From a virus, in IMG/VR virus record IMGVR_UViG_3300042861_000168, positions 1 to 30,447 of that record: a stretch of 30,447 bases of DNA; one strand, 5' to 3'. The translations under genes were made by a program, and so were the position numbers. This document shows, one piece after another, positions 21,970 through 29,496 of this stretch (positions are counted from its first letter, which is position 1; each line of letters begins with the position of its first letter). Under the pieces are notes generated by a model, which was not told the origin of the DNA, ran no database searches, and saw nothing but the letters and a program-made list of their open reading frames with translations.

Positions 21970-22374
21970 ATGATAATTATAAACAAAAATAGCAATAATA
22001 CTTTTCAGCTTACATTGACTGAGAATATTACGCTATCAAGTCCTAATTATTTATTTGAATTTAAAAGCGATATAAGCAACGAGAGTGTTTGTTTTATTGC
22101 AAGTGATACAAGTGCTTACCAAGAAAGATATAATCAGTTTACGGTAACAGAAACAAGCGGAACTAATATCTTAACAAGTGGAACAATAACACTTGAGCCA
22201 ATGGGATTATGGACGTATAGAGTATTTGAGCAAACAAGTTCAAGTAATCTTAATCCAAGTTTAGCAGATAGCACAACACCGTTGGAAATTGGCAAGGTAA
22301 GAGTAAAAGGGAATAGCACAGTAGATTGGGATTTTTACGATGGGGATAATATAACATTTGATGTAAATGAGTAA
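21970..22374 (+). CDS. small beta-rich virion-associated protein, 134 aa
   Basis: A beta-rich protein (MIIINKNSNNTFQLTLTENI; YLFEFKSDISNE; ERYNQFTVTETSG; GTITLEPMGLWTYRVFEQTS; FDVNE) of a kind common in Bacteroidetes phages near portal and adaptor genes. Its order of strands recalls the N-terminal module of BppU-like baseplate proteins. I would call it structural, but its location in the virion is open. It overlaps the portal gene by 8 bp. Confidence 0.55.
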   Translation: MIIINKNSNNTFQLTLTENITLSSPNYLFEFKSDISNESVCFIASDTSAYQERYNQFTVTETSGTNILTSGTITLEPMGLWTYRVFEQTSSSNLNPSLADSTTPLEIGKVRVKGNSTVDWDFYDGDNITFDVNE

Positions 22375-24169
22375 CACGCAACCTTTATTTATTAAGTTTG
22401 AAAATCACAAAGTACCAGAGTTCAAAGAAGAACGAGGTAAGGATTGGATTTTATTCGGTAAGGATAACTTATACCCTGACTACTTAATAGATTTATATTT
22501 AAGAAGTGCAAAGCATAATGCTATTATAAATGCTAAGACTAACTACATTTATGGTGGCGGTTTAACTATTGACGATAAAACGGCAACGGTAGAACAACAA
22601 GCAATTGCAAATAAGTTTGCTGAAATGGTTAAGAGTTTTAGCAGAGAAATGATAACTGATTTTGAATTATTTAATACGGTATGTATTGAGGTAATTTGGA
22701 ATAAAAAGGGGACACGTCCAGCAGAGTTAAACTATATTCCAGTATCGAGAATTAGAACTAATGGGGATGAAACGGAGTATTACTACTCGAACGATTGGAG
22801 TAAGAACACCCGACAAGATGAAGAGAAAACTGGTTTTAAAGTTTTCAAACCTTTTGACGTAAACAAAAAAGATTTGGTACAACTTTATGTATTTAAAGTA
22901 AAGTCGCCTAAGAAAGGTAAAGAAAAAAACGTATACGCTATTCCTGAGTATATTGGAGCAACGGCAAGTATAGAAACGGATATAGAAATAGCTAACTATC
23001 ACTTAAACAATGTTAAGACTGGATTTAGTGTAGGTACTATTATTAACTTTAACAATGGCGACCCTGGCAAAGAAGGTAGAGAAGAGATTGAAAGTAAGAT
23101 TAAGCAAAAACATACTGGCACTGATAAAGCAGGTAGTTTAGTAATTACTTTTAATGCAAGTCAAGATAACGCCCCAACTATTACCTCATTTACTCCGAGC
23201 GATTTAGATAAACAATTTATCGAGATTAGCAAACGAGTAGAGCAAGATATTTTCACTGGTCATAAGGTAACAAGCCCAATGTTATTTGGGGTTAAGTCAG
23301 AGGGTCAATTAGGCGGTAGAACTGAGATGGTGGACGCTTTTGAGTTATTCCAAAACACTTATATTAACGTAAGACAAACGATGTTAGAAGAGGTAATAAA
23401 TAACTTTGCTGAGTTGTTTAATATCGTTAATAAATTCTACTTTAAAAAGATTCACGCTGTTAAGTCTTTGTTACCTGATGCAGTAATTCAGAGAGCGTAT
23501 GACGATTTAACGACTGATGAATTAAGAGAGATTTTAGGATTACCTAAAAAGAAAATAGCACTACAATTAAGTGTTGAAAAAAAAAAGATTGATTTAAAGT
23601 TATTTGATAATATCGGAGTAAATGCAGACGAATATGAGGTTTTATTTGCTCGCCAATTCTGTAAACAGTCAGATGAAGATTGCATAAACGAGTTTACTAA
23701 AATGCAGTTTGCAAGTGAGTTATCAAGCAACGAACGTGCAATTATAGACTTGTTAGATAAAGACCCTTTAATGCCGAGTGAAGGTATTGCAAAGATTGTA
23801 AAATTGACTGTAAAAGAAGTTAATTCAATTATAAAGGATTTAGTAGATAACGGATTAATAAAGTCAGGAAAGCCAACAAAGGGAGCAACGGATATAGTAG
23901 AAGAAGATGGGGCTAAAACATTAAACATTGAGGTTAAATATAAATACGATTGGCGACCTAATGTAACACCAGACAAAACAAATAGTAGAGATTTTTGCGT
24001 TAATTTATTAAATAAGAATAAGCTATACAGTAGAGCCGAAATAGATATGATGAATAACGAACAAGGCTTAGACGTATGGGATAGCAGGGGTGGATGGTGG
24101 AATAAGGATGGTGCAAATCTTCCGTATTGTAGACACGATTGGTTTCAAGTAGTAGTTAAAAAGAAATAG
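22367..24169 (+). CDS. portal protein fused to winged helix and MuF-like C-terminus
   Basis: A 600-aa protein. Residues 1-~380 are a portal: DWILFGKDNLYPDYL (26-40), the core helix and clip region (YHLNNVKTGFSVGTIINF, 211-228), and ADLDKQF-like crown/stem (TSFTPSDLDKQFIEISKRVE) with TGHKVTSPMLFGV (297-309) and LFQNTYINVRQTMLEEVINN (327-346). Then comes a charged linker, a winged-helix-like unit at 452-505 (SSNERAIIDLL..SEGIAKIVKLTVKEVNSIIKDLV), and a C-terminal domain with SRDFCVNLL (540-548), YSRAEID (554-560), VWDSRGGWW (570-578) and PYCRHDW (586-592). That last set is found in minor head (MuF-like) proteins of other phages. Twelve such subunits would form the DNA entry ring. Portal genes normally sit next to terL; here it is about 12 kb away. 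Confidence 0.85.
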   Translation: MSNTQPLFIKFENHKVPEFKEERGKDWILFGKDNLYPDYLIDLYLRSAKHNAIINAKTNYIYGGGLTIDDKTATVEQQAIANKFAEMVKSFSREMITDFELFNTVCIEVIWNKKGTRPAELNYIPVSRIRTNGDETEYYYSNDWSKNTRQDEEKTGFKVFKPFDVNKKDLVQLYVFKVKSPKKGKEKNVYAIPEYIGATASIETDIEIANYHLNNVKTGFSVGTIINFNNGDPGKEGREEIESKIKQKHTGTDKAGSLVITFNASQDNAPTITSFTPSDLDKQFIEISKRVEQDIFTGHKVTSPMLFGVKSEGQLGGRTEMVDAFELFQNTYINVRQTMLEEVINNFAELFNIVNKFYFKKIHAVKSLLPDAVIQRAYDDLTTDELREILGLPKKKIALQLSVEKKKIDLKLFDNIGVNADEYEVLFARQFCKQSDEDCINEFTKMQFASELSSNERAIIDLLDKDPLMPSEGIAKIVKLTVKEVNSIIKDLVDNGLIKSGKPTKGATDIVEEDGAKTLNIEVKYKYDWRPNVTPDKTNSRDFCVNLLNKNKLYSRAEIDMMNNEQGLDVWDSRGGWWNKDGANLPYCRHDWFQVVVKKK

Positions 24170-24170
24170 A

Positions 24171-24725
24171 ATGGCAACATTATTTATAGGCTCACAGTAC
24201 ATAAAAGATAGTTCATACATTGATGAAAATGTAGACGAAAAACTATTAAAATCAACTATTGCAGATACTCAAGATTTTAGGATTTTGAATATCTTAGGAA
24301 CAGCACTTTATAATAGTTTAAAAGATACTTCACCAACAACTTGGAATGCAAGCCAATTAACATTGGTAAACGATTACATTAAACCAGCTTTGAAATACTG
24401 GGTATTACACGATGGCGGGATGCTATTTCAATACAAGATTATGAATAAAGGTATTGTAAAAAGAACGTCCGAAAATACAGATAGTATTGATAGTGGAGAG
24501 TTAAAAATGTTATTAGACTTATTCAGAAGTAGAGCAGAATTTTACTCTGAACGTATCACTAAATATTTATTACAGAACAACACTACTTATCCATTGTATA
24601 ACAACTTTGGAACTGGAATAGATGCAGTAGCGCCAGCACAAAGTAACTATACTGGTGGATGGTATTTAGACGATAACGATTGTGGATATAAAGGTATTGA
24701 TAGTTTTAAAGAACCAAGATGCTAA
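24171..24725 (+). CDS. head-tail adaptor protein (putative)
   Basis: A 184-aa mostly helical protein: IDENVDEKLLKSTIADTQDF, then RILNILGTALYNSLKD, LTLVNDYIKPALKYWVLHDG, and ELKMLLDLFRSRAEFYSERI, followed by a Tyr/Gly-rich tail. This matches the small helical adaptors (gp6/DUF6712-like) that attach below the portal. The position right after the portal supports this. Its stop overlaps the next small ORF by one base. Confidence 0.72.
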   Translation: MATLFIGSQYIKDSSYIDENVDEKLLKSTIADTQDFRILNILGTALYNSLKDTSPTTWNASQLTLVNDYIKPALKYWVLHDGGMLFQYKIMNKGIVKRTSENTDSIDSGELKMLLDLFRSRAEFYSERITKYLLQNNTTYPLYNNFGTGIDAVAPAQSNYTGGWYLDDNDCGYKGIDSFKEPRC

Positions 24726-24856
24726 TGGCAAAACCTAAAGGAGCAATAAGCAAAAAGACAATTGAAAAAGTAAAAGAGTACTTTTTAAAACAAGATAATG
24801 GCAACAACATTCAACCAAGTAAGGGAGCAATTAGAAGCAATAGCAACAAATCATAA
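24725..24856 (+). CDS. small basic ORF, 43 aa
   Basis: It starts in a TAATG overlap with the adaptor and encodes 43 residues beginning MAKPKGAISKKTIEKVKEYF, very lysine-rich at first. The second half overlaps the next gene (from 24798) in another frame, and its later sequence (NSNKS) looks unconstrained. The overlap and Lys-rich helix favour a real small gene; the long out-of-frame overlap makes it doubtful. Confidence 0.35.
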   Translation: MAKPKGAISKKTIEKVKEYFLKQDNGNNIQPSKGAIRSNSNKS

Positions 24857-25445
24857 ACAGATACATACGTTTGGATTTGGGGATATTTGGGAGATAAACA
24901 CAAGCGGAACTATTGATTATCCGTTAATGTGGGTGCAACCTGAGAATAGTGTTATAGCTAATAAAGTAGAAACATTAAACTTTAAGTTTATTTTTATGGA
25001 CTTAGTTGGTAATGGAGAGATAAACGAAAATGATGTTTTAAGCGACCAATTAGAGATAGTAAAGGACGTTGTAGCACAATTACAACACCCAAGCTATGTA
25101 TGGAAGTTTACTGCTGATAATGTAGTAATAGAACCGTTTACTGAGAGGTTTGCGGATAGTGTGAGTGGTTTGGTAATGGATGTATCATTAGATATTCCTT
25201 TTGCTTTTGATAGATGCTCAATGCCTTATACTGGAAATACAAGTAGTAATTCAGCTTGTCCAGTAGTAACGATATACGATAGTAATGGCAATGTATTAGC
25301 AACGGTAAATGCAGGCGGTAGTTATACACAAACTGGTGGAGGTGGTGCAGGAGGGACAATAAATGTGTACTTAGATGGAATATTACAAAGTTCAACAAGT
25401 TCAAGTGATTTAGATGCAGAAATAGTAAATATATTATGGACATAA
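24798..25445 (+). CDS. tail completion/head-tail connector protein with C-terminal extension
   Basis: A 215-aa protein. Residues 1-~140 (FNQVREQLEAIATNHKQIHT; DYPLMWVQPENS; NFKFIFMDLVGNGEINENDV; SDQLEIVKDVVAQL; PFTERFADSVSGLVMDVSLD) match the Bacteroidetes tail completion/connector type. From ~150 there is a different module (CPVVTIYDSNGNVLATVNAG then GSYTQTGGGGAGGTINVYLD) that resembles the Gly-rich ends of phage fibre proteins. This suggests a connector with a grafted surface module. It overlaps the next gene by 10 bp. Confidence 0.65.
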   Translation: MATTFNQVREQLEAIATNHKQIHTFGFGDIWEINTSGTIDYPLMWVQPENSVIANKVETLNFKFIFMDLVGNGEINENDVLSDQLEIVKDVVAQLQHPSYVWKFTADNVVIEPFTERFADSVSGLVMDVSLDIPFAFDRCSMPYTGNTSSNSACPVVTIYDSNGNVLATVNAGGSYTQTGGGGAGGTINVYLDGILQSSTSSSDLDAEIVNILWT

Positions 25446-25957
25446 ATATAACAAGTCAGGTAAGTCAGTCAATAACAAATGGAGTAACGGATAAAGCACC
25501 AAGTGAGGATGCCGTTTATGATGCTTTAGCTTTAAAGCTATCAAAGTGCCACACATTAAATATGAATCATTCCGCTTTAAATCCAGCCGATTCTACTTCT
25601 TACTTTTTTGCCGCTAACCAAGCAACAGCACAAACATCAAGCACTGCATTAAGGCGTAAGCCAGCAGGAATAACTGGACATATTTATTCAGTTACTATGC
25701 AGATTACTATTGCCACTTCATTAGGAACGTCAGAAACAGCAACATTTAAAATTAACAACGTAACACAAGGAACAAGTACAACGGTATCAACTGGACTGGT
25801 TTATACGGCTACTGGTTTATCTTTACAGTGGGATTTGGGAACTCCATTTGCGGTTACAAAAGGGGATTTAATAGAATGCCAAATAGATATGCCAGCATTT
25901 GCGACAAATCCAGTAAACGTTATTCATTATGTAGATTTGATTATTTACGGATTTTAA
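25436..25957 (+). CDS. fibre-like structural protein, 173 aa
   Basis: A 173-aa protein. ITNGVTDKAPSEDAVYDALA (13-32) is a short trimeric coiled-coil/hinge motif that recurs in phage tail fibres. The rest is an all-beta domain (TGHIYSVTMQITIATSLGTS; TATFKINNVTQGTSTTV; GLSLQWDLGTPFAVTKGDLI; VIHYVDLIIYGF). It is likely a minor fibre or decoration protein. The -33 box of the next promoter lies in its last codons. Confidence 0.65.
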   Translation: MDINITSQVSQSITNGVTDKAPSEDAVYDALALKLSKCHTLNMNHSALNPADSTSYFFAANQATAQTSSTALRRKPAGITGHIYSVTMQITIATSLGTSETATFKINNVTQGTSTTVSTGLVYTATGLSLQWDLGTPFAVTKGDLIECQIDMPAFATNPVNVIHYVDLIIYGF

Positions 25958-25966
25958 TTATATTTG
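25937..25966 (+). promoter_or_regulatory. host-type promoter for the SGNH lipoprotein gene
   Basis: TTG at 25937-25939 and TATATTTG at 25959-25966, 19 nt apart: a full Bacteroidetes primary-sigma promoter inside the late region. The ATG at 25971 is only 4 nt beyond it, so the transcript would be leaderless or nearly so. Confidence 0.7.
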
Positions 25967-25970
25967 CTGA

Positions 25971-27446
25971 ATGAAAAAACTAATATTATCACTAATCGTT
26001 TTAGCCTTTTTAGGATGTCAAAAAGAGCAGATTGAGCCACAAGGTGCGGAGCAATCAATAGTATTAACGCAATCTTTCCGTACTTATTCAAGTCCAGCAC
26101 AAGCATTATTTGATAAATGGGATTCGTTAGGTTGTGGAGCGTCAGCACAAGATAAAGACAAATATTCCGAAGCAATTGATTATCTAATTGCAAAAGGTGT
26201 TTGGGATTCGTTGGACTGCGTTTTTAAGTTTGATGTTCACAACAAAACAGCAGCTTTAGTTAATTGGAAAAACCCACAACATATAGCAACTATTTCAGGC
26301 GATTATGCTGGTAGTTTTATTCCATACAAAGGGTTTGATGGCAACGGTACAACATTTAAAATTAATACTAATTACAATCCTTACAATAGTACTTTATACA
26401 CGCTAAACAACTGTATGAAGGGGATTTATATTAACTCAAATGAAACAACGGCAAGGGTAGATATGAGTTCAGAAAGCGCAACTAATAACGGATTAAATGC
26501 TTTCTTACAGAATAACAACACTCCTAAAAGTATTTTAACTTCTACAAATAATGCGAGTGATGCCTTATACACCCCAATTTTACAAGCGTATGGATGGCAC
26601 ATTTCAACTCGTGCAAACGCAAACGAATACGAAAGTTTAAAGAATGGCGTAAGTATTACAAAGCTACCAAAAGCAAAAGTAAGTACAAGTATTCCTAATC
26701 AAAACGTATATTTGTTTTGTCGTAATGTAAACGGTGTATTTAGTGCCTATTCAAACAAGATTATTTCAGGTGCTTTCTTTGGTGCTAAATGTAACCAGTT
26801 AGAGGTTATTAATGGTTTGAATATTTGGGGGCGTTACGCTGGTAGTGTACCAAGTAAATTATTAATGATTGATGGTAATAGTTTAACTAAGGCAGCACAT
26901 TGGACTGATAGAACATTAAGAAATTACGGAACTTCAAACTTTGTAAACGAGGTTTGTCAGGCTAAAGTAGGAATAAGAACTAATGAAATGTACTATGCTT
27001 TCCCGAATACATTGGGTAAGGTTAAGTCAGATATTTATACTAAGAAGATTTTAGTAGTTTGGGAATTAACAAATGATTTCTATTTAGGCGGTCAAAATGT
27101 AGACAGTGCGTATAACCATTTAGTTGATTATTGCAATCAGGCAAAAGCTATACATGGTAACGATTTAATTATTTTAGTTGGGACTTGTTTGCCTCGTGAT
27201 TATATGACACCAGCATTAAGACAAGAACTTAACACACGAATAAGAAACAATTATACGTCATTTGCAACTGATTTAATAGACGTTGGTGGCGATAGTATCG
27301 TAGGAGTTGATAGTTATGGAGTTAATGGAGTAGGAGAAAGAAATACAACTTATTATGGTGCGGATAAAGTACACATGACTATTACTGGTTATAACTATGT
27401 AGCAGATAATTACTTTTATCCTAAAATTGACTTTTATTTGAATTAA
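25971..27446 (+). CDS. predicted surface lipoprotein with SGNH hydrolase domain
   Basis: A 491-aa protein with a type II signal peptide: MKKLILSLIVLAFLGC, Cys16 after LG, then QKEQIE, close to the QKDDE-like surface-export signal of Bacteroidetes lipoproteins. Residues ~85-270 form a beta-rich module (FIPYKGFDGNGTTFKINTNY; CMKGIYINSNETTARVDMSS) like those of phage fibre proteins. Residues ~295-491 form an SGNH hydrolase: DGNSLT (301-306, Ser304 nucleophile), KVGIRTNE (Gly334), VWELTND (363-369, Asn368) and DKVHMT (465-470, Asp465/His468). This fold commonly removes acetyl or acyl groups from glycans. It may trim host surface glycan or block superinfection (lysogenic-conversion style), or be virion tail protein; the signal peptide favours the cell surface. 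It has its own host-type promoter. Confidence 0.8.
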   Translation: MKKLILSLIVLAFLGCQKEQIEPQGAEQSIVLTQSFRTYSSPAQALFDKWDSLGCGASAQDKDKYSEAIDYLIAKGVWDSLDCVFKFDVHNKTAALVNWKNPQHIATISGDYAGSFIPYKGFDGNGTTFKINTNYNPYNSTLYTLNNCMKGIYINSNETTARVDMSSESATNNGLNAFLQNNNTPKSILTSTNNASDALYTPILQAYGWHISTRANANEYESLKNGVSITKLPKAKVSTSIPNQNVYLFCRNVNGVFSAYSNKIISGAFFGAKCNQLEVINGLNIWGRYAGSVPSKLLMIDGNSLTKAAHWTDRTLRNYGTSNFVNEVCQAKVGIRTNEMYYAFPNTLGKVKSDIYTKKILVVWELTNDFYLGGQNVDSAYNHLVDYCNQAKAIHGNDLIILVGTCLPRDYMTPALRQELNTRIRNNYTSFATDLIDVGGDSIVGVDSYGVNGVGERNTTYYGADKVHMTITGYNYVADNYFYPKIDFYLN

Positions 27447-27449
27447 TTT

Positions 27450-27647
27450 ATGAGCAGTACATTACTAATATCAATCCTACTTTCAATAGTTGCCTTTGTA
27501 GGGTCTTTAATGGTTAAACAGTTAATGCGAATAGCTGAGTCAGTACAACAGATACAAGTTGAGATTAAGGTATTAGCTAATGACCATAGCAACCTAAAAG
27601 AAGAGCATAAGGACTTGAAAAAACGAGTAGAAAAATTAGAGGAATAA
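27450..27647 (+). CDS. membrane-anchored coiled-coil protein (holin accessory/XhlA-like)
   Basis: A 65-aa protein with one N-terminal hydrophobic helix (residues ~4-24, TLLISILLSIVAFVGSLMV) and a charged coiled coil (VEIKVLANDHSNLKEEHKDL then KKRVEKLEE). This resembles XhlA-type haemolysin/holin partners encoded next to endolysins. Its final A of the stop region overlaps the ATG of the endolysin (TAATG). Confidence 0.65.
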   Translation: MSSTLLISILLSIVAFVGSLMVKQLMRIAESVQQIQVEIKVLANDHSNLKEEHKDLKKRVEKLEE

Positions 27648-28045
27648 TGGATAATATTAGCGAACATATCACATTTGCAGAGGCTACCTATACAAGTAAG
27701 AAATTACCAAACGGACCAAGTGAAAACGAACTAAAAGCAATGAAGTTGGTAGCTTTGTTATGCTTTGAGCCAATGCGTAAATGGTACGGTAAACCTTTAA
27801 AAGTAAACTCTTTTTTTCGCTCTAAAGAAGTGAATAAAGCAGTAGGTGGAGCAAGTACAAGCCAGCACTTATTTGGAGAGGCTATTGATTTAACAACTGG
27901 AAACAAAGAAGATAATAAAAAGTTATTCGAGTGGGCTAAAAAGAATTTAACGTACGACCAGATAATTAATGAGTACGATTATAGTTGGATTCATATTAGT
28001 TATAGAAGTGGTAAAAACAGAATGCAGGTTTTATCCATAAAATAG
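27647..28045 (+). CDS. endolysin, peptidase M15 family
   Basis: A 132-aa minimal M15_3-type peptidase. Zinc ligands fit H74 and D81 in STSQHLFGEAIDL (71-82, the SxHxxGxAxD motif) and H116 in YSWIHISY (112-119). VNSFFRSKEVNKAVGG (53-68) is the typical upstream substrate-binding segment. No signal peptide or cell-wall-binding domain is present, so release depends on a holin. It would cleave peptide bonds in peptidoglycan. The adjacent coiled-coil membrane protein and holin support its lysis role. Confidence 0.9.
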   Translation: MDNISEHITFAEATYTSKKLPNGPSENELKAMKLVALLCFEPMRKWYGKPLKVNSFFRSKEVNKAVGGASTSQHLFGEAIDLTTGNKEDNKKLFEWAKKNLTYDQIINEYDYSWIHISYRSGKNRMQVLSIK

Positions 28046-28067
28046 AAAAACAAATTAAGGTTATAAC

Positions 28068-28262
28068 ATGAAAAATTTAGGTCAATTATACTCAAGTCCA
28101 ACTCCAAAGAAGTGGCGAAAAATAGGGGATGCTTTATTAGCAGTATCTACAACAATAACTACTTATGCAATTGCAGATGAGTGGAATAAATACGCTACAT
28201 TATCAGCTTTAATATTAGGTGTTATAGGTAAATTCCTTACTAATTTCTTTAGTGAAGATTAG
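28068..28262 (+). CDS. holin (putative, two TM segments)
   Basis: A 64-aa protein: basic N-terminus (PTPKKWRKIG), hydrophobic segment ~22-37 (ALLAVSTTITTYAIA), short hydrophilic loop (DEWNKYAT), second hydrophobic segment ~44-60 (LSALILGVIGKFLTNFF), acidic end SED. Size, topology and position just after the endolysin fit a small holin. The GTG of the next ORF overlaps its stop codon. Confidence 0.7.
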   Translation: MKNLGQLYSSPTPKKWRKIGDALLAVSTTITTYAIADEWNKYATLSALILGVIGKFLTNFFSED

Positions 28263-28408
28263 TGGAACTAAAACTGAAAACAATAGTTGAGTATGTTTAT
28301 CGTAAGAAAGGCGTAGTAATACAGAACATTATACCACCTCGCAATCAGCACGAAACAATGCTAATGAATACAATGTATAACTTTATTTTGCAAAATCGAA
28401 ATAAATAG
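28262..28408 (+). CDS. small basic ORF with GTG start, 48 aa
   Basis: GTG at 28262 uses the last base of the holin stop. The product starts MELKLKTIVEYVYRKKGVVI (GTG read as Met) and ends FILQNRNK. Tight coupling and coherent amphipathic sequence favour translation, but no family is recognised. The -33 element of the next promoter lies within its 3' end. Confidence 0.45.
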   Translation: MELKLKTIVEYVYRKKGVVIQNIIPPRNQHETMLMNTMYNFILQNRNK

Positions 28409-28419
28409 TTATATATTTG
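28388..28419 (+). promoter_or_regulatory. host-type promoter for the 28440 unit
   Basis: TTG at 28388-28390 and TATATTTG at 28412-28419, 21 nt apart, fit the Bacteroidetes consensus. The leader ACTAAAAACTAAAAC follows, almost identical to the one at 2309, so the two promoter-leader units are close copies. Confidence 0.75.
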
Positions 28420-28439
28420 CCTAAACTAAAAACTAAAAC

Positions 28440-29495
28440 ATGGCTAATAAACGTAACTTAGGCGAACCTGATAGCTTGAATAGACCAAGACTAAACGAGG
28501 ACGAAGTAGATTTAATTAAAAATTATCGAATACAAGTATCTCTTTTAGAAGATGAATGTGAGCAAGCTGGAATAGATAAAAGCACAATCAAACATTATTG
28601 GTATAAGTCTAAGGTATTTTCAATATTTGCAAAGCCTAATCAAAAGAGCTTATTAGACCTTAAAAATCAATTAATGAAGGATATGGACAAACACAGTCCG
28701 AAATATCCTACAATCAAAAGAAAACCACTAAAAGACGCACATTGTTTAGTTATTGACCCTTGTGATATTCATATAGGTAAATTAGGCAGCGAATTAGAAA
28801 CTGGCGAAAAGTACAATACAAGTATAGCAATAAAGCGAGTACATGAAGGAGTTGATGGGTTACTTCAAAAGGCACAAGGATTTAATTTAGATAAGATAGT
28901 TTTAATTATTGGTAACGATATATTGCATACTGATAATACTAAGCGAACTACAACAAGCGGAACGCCTCAAGATACTGATGGAATGTGGTATGATAACTTT
29001 CTATTGGCACGTAGATTATACGTTGATATTATTGAAAAATTAACATCGGTTGCCAATGTTCATGTAATACATAACCCATCAAACCACGATTTTATGGCTG
29101 GTTGGTACTTAGCAGAATCACTACAAAATTGGTTTAGAGTATCTAAAAATATTACATTTGATATTGATATGAAGCATAGGAAGTACTTTGTTTATCACGA
29201 TAATTTAATAGGTAGTACGCATGGCGATGGTGCTAAAGATTCAGATTTGCCACAGTTAATGTCTATTGAGTGTAAGCATTGGAGTAAAGCAAAACATAGA
29301 TATATCTATACACACCATGTACACCATAAGAACGCAAAAGATAGAATAGGTGTAACAATAGAAAGTTCACGTTCTGCAAGTGGCTCAGATGGATGGCACG
29401 ATAGAAATGGTTATAAAGGTGTACCTAAAGCAATTGAAGCGTATTTACACCACCCAAAACAAGGTCAAATAGCACGTTTTACCCACATATTTTAA
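28440..29495 (+). CDS. calcineurin-like metallophosphoesterase with N-terminal HTH-like region
   Basis: A 351-aa protein. The C-terminal ~250 residues contain the five metallophosphatase blocks: DPCDIHIGK (106-114; D109, H111), IIGNDILHTDN (156-166; GND), HNPSNHDF (211-218; N215-H216-D217), STHGDG (259-264) and YTHHVHHK (290-297). The N-terminal ~65 residues (RLNEDEVDLIKNYRIQVSLL; IDKSTIKHYWYKSKVFSIFA) are helical and look like an HTH. Related phage proteins pair the same enzyme core with an HTH; the substrate could be nucleic acid or a phosphorylated metabolite. First gene of a unit with a host-type promoter, so probably early. Confidence 0.85.
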   Translation: MANKRNLGEPDSLNRPRLNEDEVDLIKNYRIQVSLLEDECEQAGIDKSTIKHYWYKSKVFSIFAKPNQKSLLDLKNQLMKDMDKHSPKYPTIKRKPLKDAHCLVIDPCDIHIGKLGSELETGEKYNTSIAIKRVHEGVDGLLQKAQGFNLDKIVLIIGNDILHTDNTKRTTTSGTPQDTDGMWYDNFLLARRLYVDIIEKLTSVANVHVIHNPSNHDFMAGWYLAESLQNWFRVSKNITFDIDMKHRKYFVYHDNLIGSTHGDGAKDSDLPQLMSIECKHWSKAKHRYIYTHHVHHKNAKDRIGVTIESSRSASGSDGWHDRNGYKGVPKAIEAYLHHPKQGQIARFTHIF

Positions 29496-29496
29496 T

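Noticed and set aside
23488-23976. 162-codon open frame on the - strand opposite the portal gene
   Set aside because: It is antisense to a clear portal gene, with low-complexity Ser/Leu/Phe-rich sequence and no promoter or domain; a shadow frame. The same applies to the other - strand frames (for example 14251-14553, 22727-23002, 25138-25443).
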